64,000 nucleotides of DNA from Sphingobium chungbukense (lineage in GTDB: Bacteria > Pseudomonadota > Alphaproteobacteria > Sphingomonadales > Sphingomonadaceae): contig NZ_LBIC01000001.1 in assembly GCF_001005725.1 (NCBI RefSeq), forward strand, positions 832,501 through 896,500. The letters are read 5' to 3'. The first letter of the stretch is position 1. Each line of letters begins with the position of its first letter. Shown here piece after piece: positions 16,569-24,153 of the stretch. The translations under genes and the position numbers were made by a program. The notes beneath the pieces are model-generated. The model was given only the letters and a program-made list of their open reading frames with translations. It did no database searches and was not told the DNA's origin.

Positions 16569-16966
16569 CAGGCCCTCCAGGCGGCTTTGATTTCGAGAGG
16601 GATCAGATTGACCATCGTGTCGCTGTTCTCGTGCCAGCCGATGACCTTGTGACCGACGCAGATCACGGCGGCGTCCATGCCGCTGTCGCCCTCCAATATC
16701 GCAATGTCGCCGGGCAGCATCCGGGCGTGCGGGATGCGCGGAAGGATGCCATCGAAGATCTGCTCCATCCCTCCTGCCGCCTTCAGCGCGCGCACGGCGC
16801 CAGCAAGCGAGCGATAGCTGGGCAGAGCCGGCGGCTTGTGGCCCATCTGGAGCAGGTGGAAGCGAGCCATGCGCACGCAATCCGCGCTGGCAAAATCCAG
16901 CCTGCGCCCGCGATATTTCGCCAGCGTCTTTTCGAGGGCGGCCTGCCGCCTGAGCATGTCGGTCAT
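16568..16966 (-). CDS. Tail assembly protein, DUF6950/NlpC-P60-like (lambda K analogue)
   Basis: From ATG 16966 (ATGA overlap with the upstream stop) the protein has 133 residues. The block RRLDFASADCVRMARFHLLQ contains the Cys of the DUF6950-type fold, a papain-like family found between distal tail and tail-tip genes. A later His lies in GHKVIGWHENSD. It probably corresponds to the lambda K tail peptidase or a structural relative. The exact enzymatic status is uncertain. Confidence 0.62.
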   Translation of the reverse strand: MTDMLRRQAALEKTLAKYRGRRLDFASADCVRMARFHLLQMGHKPPALPSYRSLAGAVRALKAAGGMEQIFDGILPRIPHARMLPGDIAILEGDSGMDAAVICVGHKVIGWHENSDTMVNLIPLEIKAAWRA

Positions 16967-17520
16967 GAGTTCGGTGTCGCTGCACCCCATGCGGTCGAGC
17001 GAGGCATACCAGTGGCGTTGGCCATTCCCTTCTCGCCCGGATAGCAAGCCTGATGGAAACGGTCGTTCAGCGCGTTGCCGCGCATCACCATGAAAAGGCG
17101 CTTTGCCGCGCTCTCAAATTCGATGTCTACAGACCTGCTGCCCTTGGCGACCTTCAGCGTGGCGGTGTCGATCGCGAGATCGGCCGTCAGTTCGGGCGTG
17201 CCAGTCACAGAGCCGGTCGCTGCATCCAACTCGCCAAGCCAAAAGCGCATCCGTGCGCCCTGAAACGAAGGGTCGGTCAGGGCGGTCGCGGCAGATGACG
17301 AAGGAGGCAGGAACGTCAGCTTCCCGCCTGGTGCTTCGTCGCCGGTCTTTTCCTCGAAGGTTTCTGCGGCGCTGACCGTTCCGAAAAGATCGTCGATGCA
17401 GTCGTATTTCTCCCCAGCCCAATAGACGAATCCGCCGTCACATAGGCGAACATCATGGTCGGGAAGCTCGATCTTCATCAGCGCGACAAGAGTCAGGACG
17501 CGGGCTGTAAATGCCATCAC
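16963..17520 (-). CDS. Minor tail protein (tail-tip assembly)
   Basis: The 185-residue protein begins with a hydrophobic ALMKIELPDHDVRLCDGGFV region and ends with DRFHQACYPGEKGMANATGM. It is flanked by 4-bp overlaps with both neighbours in the order distal tail protein, this gene, K-like protein, J-like protein. The order is the same as lambda M-L-K-J, so it likely fills the L-like place. Start is GTG at 17520 (GTGA overlap) with ATG 17517 as the alternative. Confidence 0.6.
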   Translation of the reverse strand: MMAFTARVLTLVALMKIELPDHDVRLCDGGFVYWAGEKYDCIDDLFGTVSAAETFEEKTGDEAPGGKLTFLPPSSSAATALTDPSFQGARMRFWLGELDAATGSVTGTPELTADLAIDTATLKVAKGSRSVDIEFESAAKRLFMVMRGNALNDRFHQACYPGEKGMANATGMPRSTAWGAATPNS

Positions 17521-18110
17521 CGCGCCTCATGAATTTCGAAGGACAGGCCGATCATGCGTTCCAGCGCGATCTCCCAGGAAAGCTGATCTCCCATGATGAA
17601 GCCTTCGATCATTGGCTTCGAGATATGCAGTGTGTCGCCGTTCGCAGGTGCTGCTCTCAGCATCTGGGTCAAGGCGATCGTTGCGCTCCCCGAGGCATCG
17701 GCAACCGCAGTCGTCGCGATGAAGTCGAAATAATGCTGACCGGCGATCTCAATGCTGAAAGGCTGACCCTCGTAAAATGCATAGTGCGGCGTGCCGCCCA
17801 TGATCTTCAGCGACTTCCCAGCCTGTCCGGCTCCGTCGACGACGAAGCTGCCGGGTGTGCCGGGGTAGAAGTCGAGCAGGGGATATTCGATGCGCGCGCC
17901 CTCCTGCTGGCCCTTGATCAGGCGGTTGACCCAGACCCGGCCGTCCTTCCTGTTTTCCAGCGGCGGCATATTGACGGTCACGGCATAGCGAGAGCCCAGC
18001 CTGTTGATGCGCTGCACCTGGGCCCCGCTCGACGGCTCCAGAAAGCCACCGAAATCAAGCACCCTCGCAGACACTGACCGCGGGCCGGGCCAATCAGGAA
18101 GATTGATCAT
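17517..18110 (-). CDS. Distal/minor tail protein
   Basis: The 197-residue beta-rich protein (SVSARVLDFGGFLEPSSGAQ, YAVTVNMPPLENR) directly follows the tape measure with a 4-bp overlap. Position and beta-sandwich character suit a distal tail (Dit/lambda M-like) protein. No enzymatic motif is visible. Confidence 0.62.
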   Translation of the reverse strand: MINLPDWPGPRSVSARVLDFGGFLEPSSGAQVQRINRLGSRYAVTVNMPPLENRKDGRVWVNRLIKGQQEGARIEYPLLDFYPGTPGSFVVDGAGQAGKSLKIMGGTPHYAFYEGQPFSIEIAGQHYFDFIATTAVADASGSATIALTQMLRAAPANGDTLHISKPMIEGFIMGDQLSWEIALERMIGLSFEIHEAR

Positions 18111-20584
18111 GGAATGGTCCGGCTCTGTTTACGGGCAAGGGCGATTTGCGCGCCGGACGACCCCATGTTCCCGCCCTGCACCATGGCGACCGTGCCAATG
18201 GCATTCATCTGCGCGAGCAGATCCTGCGTCATCACCGCCCCGCTGAGATCGAAATAGAGTTTGTTGCCGCTGCGGCCCGGCTCCGATCCATTCGCATGGA
18301 CATAGCCCGAGCGAGAAGCCGTGAAGAGTTCCGGGCCGCGCTCGCCAACAACGTAGGACTTGCCGGCCGAAACCGGACCGCCCTTGGCGCGGAAGCCCGA
18401 AATCGGTGTGAAGTTGGAGAACCCCGTTTTCATCTTGCTGCCGAGCAGGCCCGTCCCGGCGATGGCCCCGAAGGCATTGAATGCGGCGGATAGAATGTCC
18501 AGCACCCCGCCGCCTTTGATAGCGTTGGCGAGGTTCGACAGCGCATTGAGCGATTTGTTTGCCATATCGACGAACGCCTGTCCGGTGGCGGCGGTGCTGA
18601 CCTGAAGGCTGTCGGCTGCGCGCTTGGCGGTTTCCGAAACGGTTGCCCAGGCATCATCCAGCGCGCCGGGCACCGCAGTGATGTTGCCGAGTGCTGGCGA
18701 AGTTTCTTCTTTCGCCGCATCCTGCGCGTTCAGCACGCGGTTGATCTGAGCATCCAACGCCGCCTGCCGCACACTGGGCGAAAGCGTCTTGTCGTTCTGG
18801 AGGGCGATCAGCTTTGCCATCTCATCCCGAAGCTGGGCCGTCTTCGGGAACAGCTCGTCGATGATTCCGCCAACGCGCTGCGCCATGGCGCGGAAGGCAT
18901 CGCCAGCCTTCTGCGTCGTCTTCTGCGCGGGATCGACCATCAGCTTGTCGAGCCGAGCCATGTTCTGGCCGATCTCGTCGACCATGTCGGGAATGTAGGA
19001 GTGCCCGACCACCGCGTCATAGAGTTCGAAGAACCACTGGCCCACGGCTTTGATCTTGCCCTGCAACCAGTCCCAGACCCGCCCGAGCTTGTCGACGATC
19101 CATGACTTCACGCCATTGTAGAGCTTGGCGAGGATCGGGCCGATCAGATCCCAATTCTTCCAGGCCAAATAAACTGCACCGACCGCCGCAGCGACAGCGG
19201 CGAGGGGAATGAGCACCGGCGAGAGCGCAACGATCAGGCCCCCCAAGGCAGGAATGATGCCGGCTGTTATTACCGACACGACGGTCCCTATGGCAGCAGC
19301 TACCGGGCCGATAATCGGGAGGAGCGTGCCAAAGGCAGAGACGACAGCCCCGATGCCGATGATGACCGGCCCGAGCACCGCCGCGAGGCCGCCTATGATG
19401 GTGCCCCACTTCAGCAGTTCGGGATTGGTTTCGGCCAGACCGTCGACGAAGTTGCCAAGGCTCGTCACCATCTGCGTCACGAACTCCAGAATGCCCGATT
19501 GGGCGATCGTGATCGCCAGCGTCTCGACGGCGCCCTTCAACTGCTCCATCTGGCCATTGAAGCCTTGGAGGCGCTTCGCCGATTGCGCGGCGGCATCGGT
19601 CTCGGCGATCTTGGCTTTGATGGTGTCGATGCCCTTAGCACCCTGGTCCATCAGGCCGATGGCAGTGCGCATCGCGTCGGTGCCGAATATCGTCTTCAGG
19701 ACGTCGGTTTTCGCCTGGTCATTGAGGCCGCCGAGCTTCGTCCGTAGCTGTTCCGCAATATCCGCCATCGAGCGCAAATTGCCCTGCGCGTCGTAGAACT
19801 GGAGGCCATACTGCTTGATCGCCTCAATGGCTGGCTTCGAATTACCGGGCAGGGCAAGTAAGAAAGTTTTGAAGCTGGTGCCTGCATCCGAGCCGCTTGC
19901 GAAGAGCGACGAGGTGCCCGCCAGCACAGCGTTGAAGTCTTGGAAGGACACGCCTACCGAACCCGCAACGCCGCCTGCCTGCGCGATGCCCTGCGAGAAA
20001 TCGACGAAATCCAGCTTCGACTGATTGACCGCCCCGGTGATCTGGTTGACCGCCATCGGCAGGTCTTTGGCGCCGATCTTGAATTGCGCCATGACATCGC
20101 TGATCGCCTTAGACGCAGGCGTCAGTTCGGAACCGGCCGCCGAAGCCAGATTGACCGCCGCTGTCGCCGCGCCTTCAAGAATCTGCTTTGCGGAAAGGCC
20201 ATTCTTCGCCAGCTCGTCCATGGCGTCGGCCGCATCCGTCGCGCCGAAGACCGTGTCCTTGCCCAGCTTCAGCGCCAGGTCGTTCATCGCCTTCAATTCG
20301 GCGGCGGTCCCGTTCGTCGAGATTGCGACCTTGTTCATGCTGGATTCGAAGTCGCCGCCCATCTTCAGAATCGCGGCGGCTGCACCAGCGACGGGGAGCG
20401 TGACATAGGTGGTCAGGCTCTTGCCGATGCTGGTGAAACCGTCGGCGGTCTTCTGGATCGACTTCTGCGCGGCTTTGAGGCGCTTGTCGGCCTCGCCCAG
20501 CCCTTCTTGGAAAGCAAGGCTATCGAACCCGAGCACATAACGCAGATAGCCAAGGACAACGCCCTGGCCTTGTCCCTTTGCCAT
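18107..20584 (-). CDS. Tail tape measure protein
   Basis: The 825-residue protein carries the TP901-type tape-measure core (residues about 60-380: GGDFESSMNKVAISTNG, AMNDLALKLGKDTVFGATDA, LIDQG-type repeats near IGLMDQG). Several hydrophobic segments follow (about 395-480), and then long helices. Tail length in siphoviruses scales with this protein. It lies between tail chaperone and distal tail genes, as expected. The start ATG at 20584 is only 27 bp from a divergent lipoprotein gene, so transcription must read through that gene from upstream. Confidence 0.9.
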   Translation of the reverse strand: MAKGQGQGVVLGYLRYVLGFDSLAFQEGLGEADKRLKAAQKSIQKTADGFTSIGKSLTTYVTLPVAGAAAAILKMGGDFESSMNKVAISTNGTAAELKAMNDLALKLGKDTVFGATDAADAMDELAKNGLSAKQILEGAATAAVNLASAAGSELTPASKAISDVMAQFKIGAKDLPMAVNQITGAVNQSKLDFVDFSQGIAQAGGVAGSVGVSFQDFNAVLAGTSSLFASGSDAGTSFKTFLLALPGNSKPAIEAIKQYGLQFYDAQGNLRSMADIAEQLRTKLGGLNDQAKTDVLKTIFGTDAMRTAIGLMDQGAKGIDTIKAKIAETDAAAQSAKRLQGFNGQMEQLKGAVETLAITIAQSGILEFVTQMVTSLGNFVDGLAETNPELLKWGTIIGGLAAVLGPVIIGIGAVVSAFGTLLPIIGPVAAAIGTVVSVITAGIIPALGGLIVALSPVLIPLAAVAAAVGAVYLAWKNWDLIGPILAKLYNGVKSWIVDKLGRVWDWLQGKIKAVGQWFFELYDAVVGHSYIPDMVDEIGQNMARLDKLMVDPAQKTTQKAGDAFRAMAQRVGGIIDELFPKTAQLRDEMAKLIALQNDKTLSPSVRQAALDAQINRVLNAQDAAKEETSPALGNITAVPGALDDAWATVSETAKRAADSLQVSTAATGQAFVDMANKSLNALSNLANAIKGGGVLDILSAAFNAFGAIAGTGLLGSKMKTGFSNFTPISGFRAKGGPVSAGKSYVVGERGPELFTASRSGYVHANGSEPGRSGNKLYFDLSGAVMTQDLLAQMNAIGTVAMVQGGNMGSSGAQIALARKQSRTIP

Positions 20585-20611
20585 GCAACAACCTCATGAT
20601 ATTTCGGGGCT

Positions 20612-20977
20612 ATGCGCTACCTGACCGCCACGATTCTGCCGCTCGCCCTCCTGGGAGGGTGCGTTTCAACCGCCGAAGTCCGCGAGAAGCCGATTGCGTT
20701 CGAGGGATCGAGCGTCCGGCCTGTTCGGGACGTCGCTGACTGCGTTGCCGCGTTCATGCGGCAGGGCCGGGCGGGGCTGGTGACGACCGACCCGATCGAT
20801 GCTGGCCTTTCGGTGGCATTGAATGTTCGAGGGCAGTTCGGGAACATCGTCTTCACCGTTGCCGACATCATCCGGCAAGGCGAAAGCACCCATCTGACTG
20901 TGCGCGGCGTGGGCGGGAAATCGAAGAACCCCGAAAAGGACTATGCCCCTTATGCCCAGTGCCTGAAGGCCGCTTAA
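20612..20977 (+). CDS. Predicted lipoprotein on the opposite strand inside the tail operon (moron candidate)
   Basis: The 121-residue protein begins with TATILPLALLGGC, a clear lipobox with Cys at 17, and continues with a small soluble domain containing a second conserved-looking Cys near the end (YAQCLKAA). It is the only plus-strand gene within the head-tail operon, wedged between tape measure (27 bp) and tail chaperone (4-bp overlap of ends). Such independently transcribed inserts are typically morons expressed in the lysogen, and small lipoproteins are a known class of superinfection-exclusion factors. The function is inferred from placement only; no strong promoter or terminator was recognised in the short gap. 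Confidence 0.6.
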   Translation: MRYLTATILPLALLGGCVSTAEVREKPIAFEGSSVRPVRDVADCVAAFMRQGRAGLVTTDPIDAGLSVALNVRGQFGNIVFTVADIIRQGESTHLTVRGVGGKSKNPEKDYAPYAQCLKAA

Positions 20978-21288
20978 TCGGCCTTCTTCGCTGCATCCTG
21001 TCGGGCCTTGAACGCCTGCATCATCGCAAGCACTCCCATGGCGCCGGACTTATTGGACCGCCCCTCGCTCTTCTTGATGTAATAGGCGGCGTCTCGCAGG
21101 ATCTTCTGCCGAGCCATCGCTTCAGTTTGGTGCGCGAGAATGATGATCCGCTCTTTGTTACCGCGCGCCCGGCCGCGCATCACATTCTCGTAGGAGCGGA
21201 AAGTCTGCGACCAGAAGGCGGAAGGGTCTAGCCCCTCCGCTGCCCAGTTTTCTTGGGCTTTGTCCCAGTCCCAGGCTTCGCGCGCACC
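20974..21288 (-). CDS. Tail assembly chaperone frameshift extension (gpT-like part of gpGT)
   Basis: This frame is open from well upstream of its first possible start (GTG 21183). Between 21288 and 21184 it encodes a plausible domain (WDWDKAQENWAAEGLDPSAF, then WSQTFRSYENVMRGRARG), so translation is expected to enter by frameshifting from the gpG-like gene. It contributes 104 residues to a fusion of about 220. In lambda the gpGT product binds the tape measure and recruits tail tube protein. Independent initiation at 21183 cannot be excluded. Confidence 0.72.
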   Translation of the reverse strand, partial: GAREAWDWDKAQENWAAEGLDPSAFWSQTFRSYENVMRGRARGNKERIIILAHQTEAMARQKILRDAAYYIKKSEGRSNKSGAMGVLAMMQAFKARQDAAKKAD

Positions 21289-21635
21289 TTTCCCTCCGCA
21301 CTCGCGTCCGGCTTCGGCATGGATGCTTGCATCGCCTTCGCCAGTGCCTCGCCAGCACCCTCGTTTCCGAGCAGCCGATTAGCCTCGGCGCGGCTGGTGT
21401 CGGGATGATGCGCTTGAAGGCCGCCGAAGAGCAGAGCGCCCAGATGTTTGATGCGCGGCTGCTTCACGACAAGGCCGGTCGCCGGATCGATCTGGGGCGA
21501 GACCGCTTTGAGCAACGAATCCAGATCCATGTCGGTAGCCTCTTCGGCTTCCGCATAAGCGTTCAGGTCCATGACAAGGCGATAGGTTTTGCCCGAGGCC
21601 GTGAAGGAGGCCTCCCCCTTTCCGATGTTCGACAT
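21228..21635 (-). CDS. Tail assembly chaperone (gpG-like)
   Basis: The 135-residue protein (ASFTASGKTYRLVMDLNAYA, AEEATDMDLDSLLKAV) resembles the gpG-like tail assembly chaperones that follow the tail tube gene. It overlaps the tube gene stop by one base. Near its 3' end it contains a slippery heptamer in the correct register for -1 frameshifting into the next frame. The in-frame product ends with KPKKTGQRRG. Confidence 0.75.
   Translation of the reverse strand: MSNIGKGEASFTASGKTYRLVMDLNAYAEAEEATDMDLDSLLKAVSPQIDPATGLVVKQPRIKHLGALLFGGLQAHHPDTSRAEANRLLGNEGAGEALAKAMQASMPKPDASAEGKVRAKPGTGTKPKKTGQRRG
21288..21294 (-). promoter_or_regulatory. Programmed -1 frameshift site (GGGAAAG)
   Basis: Read on the minus strand in the gpG frame, the site is G-GGA-AAG, a perfect X-XXY-YYZ heptamer identical to the lambda G/GT slippery sequence. 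A -1 slip joins gpG residue 116 to the downstream frame starting GAREAWDWDKAQ. The heptamer lies 58 bases before the gpG stop codon, which leaves room for both products. Confidence 0.85.
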
Positions 21636-22093
21636 TACGGGCCGACCGGCGCCTCATAGGCCTCGACCTCTTCGATCGTCACGACGCGGAAAGTTGCGGT
21701 CGCCTCCATCACGCCATCGGGCGTCACCTCGCCGCGCTCATAGTTGATGCATTTCGCGGTCAGGGCGATCTGCGCGACCGGCGCGCCGTCTTCCGGCAAA
21801 ACGACCTTCATATCGCGAACGTCGCCGGCCTGGCGCGCCGCTTCGAGCAACGTGTCGGTGGTCGAAAGCGGGCGGCTGTTCAGCGTCACCTCGAAATCGC
21901 TGTCGGCATAGAAGGTGCTGACATATTCGCGGCGCCAGTTGGGCGATTTCAGATGCGTGGTTTCGACCTGATCACGCTCGCCGCCGCCCGGGATCTGAAA
22001 CGACTTGACCTGATTGAGTTCATAGAGGGCCGTGCCGTCGTTCAGCCAGACCTCCCCCATATAGCCAACAGTGGCCTCCTGCGTTTCCGCCAT
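21635..22093 (-). CDS. Major tail tube protein
   Basis: From ATG 22093, preceded by GAGGAGATT, the protein has 152 residues (ATVGYMGEVWLNDGTALYEL, later STFYADSDFEVTLNSRPLST). It has the size, acidic character and place of siphovirus tail tube proteins, directly before the gpG-like chaperone. The longer frame to 22207 overlaps the previous gene and lacks a ribosome site. Confidence 0.8.
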   Translation of the reverse strand: MAETQEATVGYMGEVWLNDGTALYELNQVKSFQIPGGGERDQVETTHLKSPNWRREYVSTFYADSDFEVTLNSRPLSTTDTLLEAARQAGDVRDMKVVLPEDGAPVAQIALTAKCINYERGEVTPDGVMEATATFRVVTIEEVEAYEAPVGP

Positions 22094-22094
22094 T

Positions 22095-22514
22095 TTAATC
22101 TCCTCGATGCCAAACGATGAAATCCACCGATTGGCGGTGGATGAAGGTGCCGCTGGATTGCGCGTCTCCGCCCGATCCGACGGTTTCGCCAAGATCGCGC
22201 TGGCCATCGACCAGAGCGTTGCCGAATTTCTTGCCCGACACGGTGGCAGGATTTTTCAGGACCGCGATAACGGCGCGGGCGAGCGCGAGAGCCTGCATCA
22301 TTGTCTCTGCCCAGCAGTCGCATTGCAGCCGCGTCGCTCGCGCGCCGTCGAAGCCTTTCAAATGAACGGGGCGTGGATCAGATACGACTTGCAGCGTCAC
22401 AGCAGGCAGCAGCTCTCCCTGCGGCCTGAGCCCCCAATTCACGCGCTGATCCACAATGCAGCTGACAGCCGGATCGGTCAGCAGCCGGGTCGTGACCCCG
22501 CCATAGAAATCCAT
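22095..22514 (-). CDS. Tail completion protein, DUF3168 family
   Basis: The 139-residue protein shows the DUF3168 pattern: RLLTDPAVSCIVDQRVNWGL near the start, PAVTLQVVSDPRPVHLKGFD, then an RLQCDCWAET strand. The family includes tail terminator proteins that cap the tail at the head side. It lies 1 bp from the tube gene and follows the HK97 gp10-like gene. Confidence 0.75.
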   Translation of the reverse strand: MDFYGGVTTRLLTDPAVSCIVDQRVNWGLRPQGELLPAVTLQVVSDPRPVHLKGFDGARATRLQCDCWAETMMQALALARAVIAVLKNPATVSGKKFGNALVDGQRDLGETVGSGGDAQSSGTFIHRQSVDFIVWHRGD

Positions 22515-22517
22515 GGG

Positions 22518-22946
22518 CTACCCTTTCGCAGCCTTGCGCGCTGCGCGCTTGGCCTTGCGGATCACGGCTGCGTCGACCTCGATCGGGAGCAGCACAGCGA
22601 AGGTGTCATCCATCTTCTGCCTGTTCGAATCGACGGCCGGACGGAAAACAGGGGTGGCGGTCTGAGCACTGTTGCCAAATTCCAATTCTACGCCCGCGAT
22701 GTCAGCGAGGACGACCTGAACGGCAACGCCCCGCCTTTGCTTCGCGGGCTCTACGTCGACGCTCTCATAGGTATCGCCGGTTAGGTTGTGGGGGCCTACG
22801 TTCTGGCGAACGCCGCGCGCGAGAATCTCAGCTGTGTCCGCCAGGGCGCGCTTGCCGACATTCCTTGCCATCGCCTTGCTCATCTCGTTGAGCTGGCGCG
22901 AGGCCTCGCGAAAGCCCTCCAAGCGAGAAACGGAACGGCGCGCCAT
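22518..22946 (-). CDS. HK97 gp10-family tail-completion protein
   Basis: From ATG 22946 the protein has 142 residues. It is basic and helical at both ends (RLEGFREASRQLNEMSKAMA; AVIRKAKRAARKAAKG) with a beta-rich middle (GPHNLTGDTYESVDVEPAKQ), as in the HK97 gp10 family. The ATG overlaps the preceding TAA (TAATG). It acts at the head-tail joint. Confidence 0.75.
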   Translation of the reverse strand: MARRSVSRLEGFREASRQLNEMSKAMARNVGKRALADTAEILARGVRQNVGPHNLTGDTYESVDVEPAKQRRGVAVQVVLADIAGVELEFGNSAQTATPVFRPAVDSNRQKMDDTFAVLLPIEVDAAVIRKAKRAARKAAKG

Positions 22947-23272
22947 TACGGCACAATCCTGACGGCGTTGATCTTGACGCCTGCATTCAAACCGATGGGC
23001 GCGATGGATCGAATGTCCCATGCTCCGCCATCAAACTGGATGCGATCGGTCAATCGGATAGCCCTGGTTTTGTTGTTCGACAGGACTTCAAAGCTCGCGG
23101 CTTGCGTTCCAGTCGCTTGGGCTGCATCCCGCTGTTCGGTGCCGGTGCCGAAGAATACCGCCGCGTATTCCCGACAATATTCCGACCAATCCGGCACCGG
23201 TTCATTGAGGTCGTTACGCGTCGGGGTGTCCCGCTCGATCGTGATCAGCCGATTGCGCGGGCTGGCCTTCAT
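22946..23272 (-). CDS. Head-tail joining protein (SPP1 gp16-like)
   Basis: From ATG 23272 the protein has 108 residues with the typical opening RNRLITIERDTPTRNDLNEP and strands up to KTRAIRLTDRIQFDGGAWDI. This small beta-barrel family closes the connector. The frame upstream to 23485 is spurious because it overlaps the connector gene; the ATG has a 4-bp overlap with that gene's stop. Confidence 0.75.
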   Translation of the reverse strand: MKASPRNRLITIERDTPTRNDLNEPVPDWSEYCREYAAVFFGTGTEQRDAAQATGTQAASFEVLSNNKTRAIRLTDRIQFDGGAWDIRSIAPIGLNAGVKINAVRIVP

Positions 23273-23793
23273 AGTGTCCACCGTTTGAGGCTTCGGCAAA
23301 GCCGTTTCGCGGCTACCTCGACGTCTCCAGCAAGGCCGCCCGTTTCCCGATCGTTGAAAAAACCAGCCACTAGGATGCGCATGGCGCGCATGATGTTCGG
23401 CGAGAAAAGTTGGATTGCATCCGGCGTAGCAAAACCGGCCGTCATGGTGACAGCGACAGTGCTGCCGGTCAGCAGGCGGGGCCACGCTGCCGCTGACAGA
23501 CGGGCGGGGCGCTTCGCGATCTGAGCGAAATATTCGGTATCGGGCAACGCTTGGTCGGCGCCCTCAACATCGACATAGTCGACAGCATCGATCGAGACGA
23601 TGGGCCAGGTCGACAGCACGGCGTCAAAGCCGCTGATGACCTCCGTGACTGACCGACGCGTCAAAATCAGGCCGGTATAATCTTCAATCCACCCGCGCGC
23701 ATCGATGATGGCACTGGTAACGACGCCATCCTCATCGTCAGAAAGTATGCGGAGCTGCGCCTTTGCGGTGTCGAGGTCGATAGGCTCGGCCAT
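23269..23793 (-). CDS. Head-tail connector protein (HK97 gp6-like)
   Basis: The 174-residue protein begins with IDLDTAKAQLRILSDDEDGV, then IIDARGWIEDYTGLIL, the pattern of the helical gp6-like connector family. It would form the ring under the portal. It is in the expected order between capsid and joining protein. Confidence 0.82.
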   Translation of the reverse strand: MAEPIDLDTAKAQLRILSDDEDGVVTSAIIDARGWIEDYTGLILTRRSVTEVISGFDAVLSTWPIVSIDAVDYVDVEGADQALPDTEYFAQIAKRPARLSAAAWPRLLTGSTVAVTMTAGFATPDAIQLFSPNIMRAMRILVAGFFNDRETGGLAGDVEVAAKRLCRSLKRWTL

Positions 23794-23817
23794 GCGCAGC
23801 TCCCTGCCGATTCCGGC

Positions 23818-24066
23818 TTACTTCTTCGCCTGCTCGGCGAGGTTCTTTTCGACCGCTTCCCGACCGGAGAGCGTCGGGTCGTTGAAATCGATCTTGTTCT
23901 GCTCGACGGTCGTCCCGGCGCGTGGGTCATTATCGACGGCCGGATGCTCCAAATCGACGTCCGGAACGATCTGCTGCGGAGCGCCCGAGGCATCGATCTC
24001 GGTCGCGGGCGATACGTTCGCTTGCGCCTCGGCGGCTTTTTCCGCCTCGGTCTTCTTCGTGGTCAT
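23818..24066 (-). CDS. Small acidic protein of the head module
   Basis: The 82-residue protein is highly charged and low in hydrophobic residues (KKTEAEKAAEAQANVSPATE; GREAVEKNLAEQAKK), probably disordered. It lies between capsid and connector genes. A head decoration or scaffold-like part is possible but not supported by a motif. The ATG at 24066 has AGGAGGATC upstream. Confidence 0.5.
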   Translation of the reverse strand: MTTKKTEAEKAAEAQANVSPATEIDASGAPQQIVPDVDLEHPAVDNDPRAGTTVEQNKIDFNDPTLSGREAVEKNLAEQAKK

Positions 24067-24153
24067 GATGATCCTCCTGGGGTTGACCGAAACGGCGAAA
24101 TGGCGCCGCTTCGATCAACCGGGCCGGCTGACGACCGGCCCGGAGACAATGGG

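Noticed and set aside
21180..21230. Slippery site at the AAGAAAACT stretch close to the gpG stop
   Set aside because: In the gpG frame it does not fit X-XXY-YYZ; the GGGAAAG heptamer further upstream fits perfectly and is the known lambda-type sequence.
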